DNA from: Gammaproteobacteria bacterium
GTDB lineage: Bacteria > Pseudomonadota > Alphaproteobacteria > UBA828
DNA: 14,675 nucleotides
Direction of reading: 5' to 3'
Assembly: GCA_002714015.1 (NCBI GenBank)
Contig: PAWF01000051.1
Span: 1,425-16,099, forward strand
Shown here piece by piece: positions 13,784 through 14,675 of this stretch. A program made the translations under genes and the position numbers. The notes below the pieces were generated by a model that made no database searches, was not told the origin of the DNA, and was given only the letters and a program-made list of their open reading frames with translations. The number at the start of each line of letters is the position of its first letter. Position 1 is the stretch's first letter.

Positions 13784-13909
13784 AAAAAATATTTTGAATT
13801 TAAGTATCTAAATCTTGTCTCAGAATTATTCATTTTTTAAAATTTTGATTAGAATAATTCTTATCAATTATTAGATAAATCCAAATACTACTGAAAGTCG
13901 ATAAACATA
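13784..13909. promoter_or_regulatory. Divergent promoter region between gene D and pseB
   Basis: This 126-bp stretch holds the start regions of two divergent genes and no open frame of note. On the minus side TTTAGATA (13812-13805) fits gene D. On the plus side TTAGATAAA (13871-13879) lies about 35 nt before ATG 13910 and would give a short leader of roughly 9 nt. No convincing operator palindrome was seen. Confidence 0.45.
13805..13812 (-). promoter_or_regulatory. TATA-like box of gene D and the phosphoramidate block
   Basis: The minus strand reads TTTAGATA, centred about 25 nt before GTG 13783. The spacing matches leaderless archaeal transcription, and the attTTTTT stretch before GTG has no Shine-Dalgarno. 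It would drive D and probably the three downstream genes. Confidence 0.45.
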
Positions 13910-14675
13910 ATGGATGATTCACAATTATTATCAATGTTTGATGGAAAAAATGTTTTGATTACAGGAGGAACAGGTTCTCTCGGTCAGGCATTGACATCTA
14001 AGCTTTTAAAATCTAAAGTCAATCAAATTAGAATTTTCAGTAGGAATGAACTAAAACAAATTGAAATGGAAGAAAAATTTCACGATAGTAGATTAAGATT
14101 TTTTATTGGTGATGTTAGAGACCTAGCACGATTGGAATTAGCATTTGAAGATGCGGATTATGTTTTCCATGCTGCAGCATTAAAACATGTACCAAAAGTA
14201 GAGTATAATCCATTTGAATCTATAAAAACGAACATTATTGGATCTGAAAATGTCATAGCTGCATCAATCAAAAATAATGTGAAAAAAGCAATATGTATTG
14301 GAACCGACAAGGCTGTGTCACCTCTAAACACCTACGGTGCAACAAAATTACTTATGGAAAAATTGTTTGTTTCTGCAAATAATTATCTAAATGAAGATAG
14401 ACATCCTACAAAATTTATCGCTGTCAGATATGGAAATGTTTTGGGTAGTAGTGGTTCTGTAGTTCCAAAATTTATTGAACTCATAAAAAATAAGAAAAAA
14501 ATCACAATTACAAGTCCAGAAATGACTAGATTTAGTATTACAATGGATGAAGCATTGAATTTTATTTTAAATGCACTGTATCATGGAAAAGGTTCAGAAA
14601 TTTTTGTTCCAAAAATCAGGGCATACAAAATTAATGAATTAAGAGATGCTCTGTTTGAATTATTAGAAAATACTG
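13910..14675 (+). CDS. pseB: UDP-GlcNAc 4,6-dehydratase, PseB/CapD type (3' end outside window)
   Basis: The frame is open from ATG 13910 to the window end, giving 255 complete codons of a family usually about 330 residues long. The NAD(P)-binding motif is VLITGGTGSLGQAL (15-28), followed by IFSRNELKQIEME (42-54) and FIGDVRDLARL (65-75). FHAAALKHVPKVEYNPFES (86-104) is characteristic of the PseB/CapD/FlaA1 family. The active-site segment is IGTDKAVSPLNTYGATK (130-146), with Asp133, Lys134 and the Tyr142/Lys146 dyad. VRYGNVLGSSGSVVPKF and MTRFSITMDEAL follow as expected. The enzyme removes water from UDP-GlcNAc to give a UDP-4-keto-6-deoxy sugar, the first step to pseudaminic acid, FucNAc or related sugars. 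It is divergent from gene D. Which branch follows cannot be told here; the symbol denotes the family. Confidence 0.87.
   Translation, partial: MDDSQLLSMFDGKNVLITGGTGSLGQALTSKLLKSKVNQIRIFSRNELKQIEMEEKFHDSRLRFFIGDVRDLARLELAFEDADYVFHAAALKHVPKVEYNPFESIKTNIIGSENVIAASIKNNVKKAICIGTDKAVSPLNTYGATKLLMEKLFVSANNYLNEDRHPTKFIAVRYGNVLGSSGSVVPKFIELIKNKKKITITSPEMTRFSITMDEALNFILNALYHGKGSEIFVPKIRAYKINELRDALFELLENT

Noticed and set aside
13605..13811. Plus-strand 68-aa frame over the start of gene D
   Set aside because: It is antisense to the conserved nucleophile and metal-site region of D and has no independent support.

Overview
The window looks like archaeal chromosome, most probably an ammonia-oxidising thaumarchaeon of the Nitrosopumilus type, although no rRNA or marker gene proves it. 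The DNA is very A+T-rich. Many genes start at TTG or GTG with no leader, preceded by a TATA-like box centred about 25-29 nt before the start codon. The few ribosome-binding sites resemble GGAGG or GGTGAT. The product families are those of an archaeal cell-surface glycan (S-layer or N-glycan) island.

Layout. Positions 1-2564 run rightward: the tail of a membrane-anchored family-2 glycosyltransferase, an unrecognised 202-aa protein that overlaps a sugar-type formyltransferase gene, and a PAPS-type sulfotransferase. Positions 2579-4687 run leftward: an FkbM-type methyltransferase, then a Wzx-like flippase. From a divergent promoter at 4688-4791, two alkaline-phosphatase-superfamily genes run rightward (A, 4792-6153; B, 6198-7313). 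B ends 4 bp from the end of its paralogue C, which runs leftward (7318-8451). The leftward block 13783-8497 carries a fourth superfamily member (D, paralogue of A), then three packed genes: a PEP-synthase-like kinase, a class-I glutamine amidotransferase and a nucleotidyltransferase. Divergent from D is the start of a PseB/CapD-type UDP-GlcNAc 4,6-dehydratase, cut by the window end.

The key observation is the trio at 8497-12382. Its families and order match Campylobacter jejuni Cj1418 (L-glutamine kinase), Cj1417 (gamma-glutamyl-CDP-amidate hydrolase) and Cj1416 (CTP:phosphoglutamine cytidylyltransferase). Those enzymes make cytidine diphosphoramidate (CDP-NH2) for O-methyl phosphoramidate decoration of the capsule. 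I infer that this archaeon makes an activated phosphoramidate for its surface glycans. The four alkaline-phosphatase-superfamily proteins around the trio lack the sulfatase formylglycine motif. All carry threonine at the nucleophile position, as in phosphodiesterases and phospho-group transferases. They are therefore candidates for moving or trimming a phosphorus-containing group, possibly the phosphoramidate itself. No Cj1415-like 3'-kinase, nor Cj1419/Cj1420-like methyltransferase, is visible.

Together the genes suggest an island that builds a sugar (PseB), decorates it (formyl, sulfate, methyl, phosphoramidate groups) and exports it (flippase). No RNA gene, insertion sequence, CRISPR array or gene-free stretch over 300 bases was seen. 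The longest gap is 126 bp, at 13784-13909.
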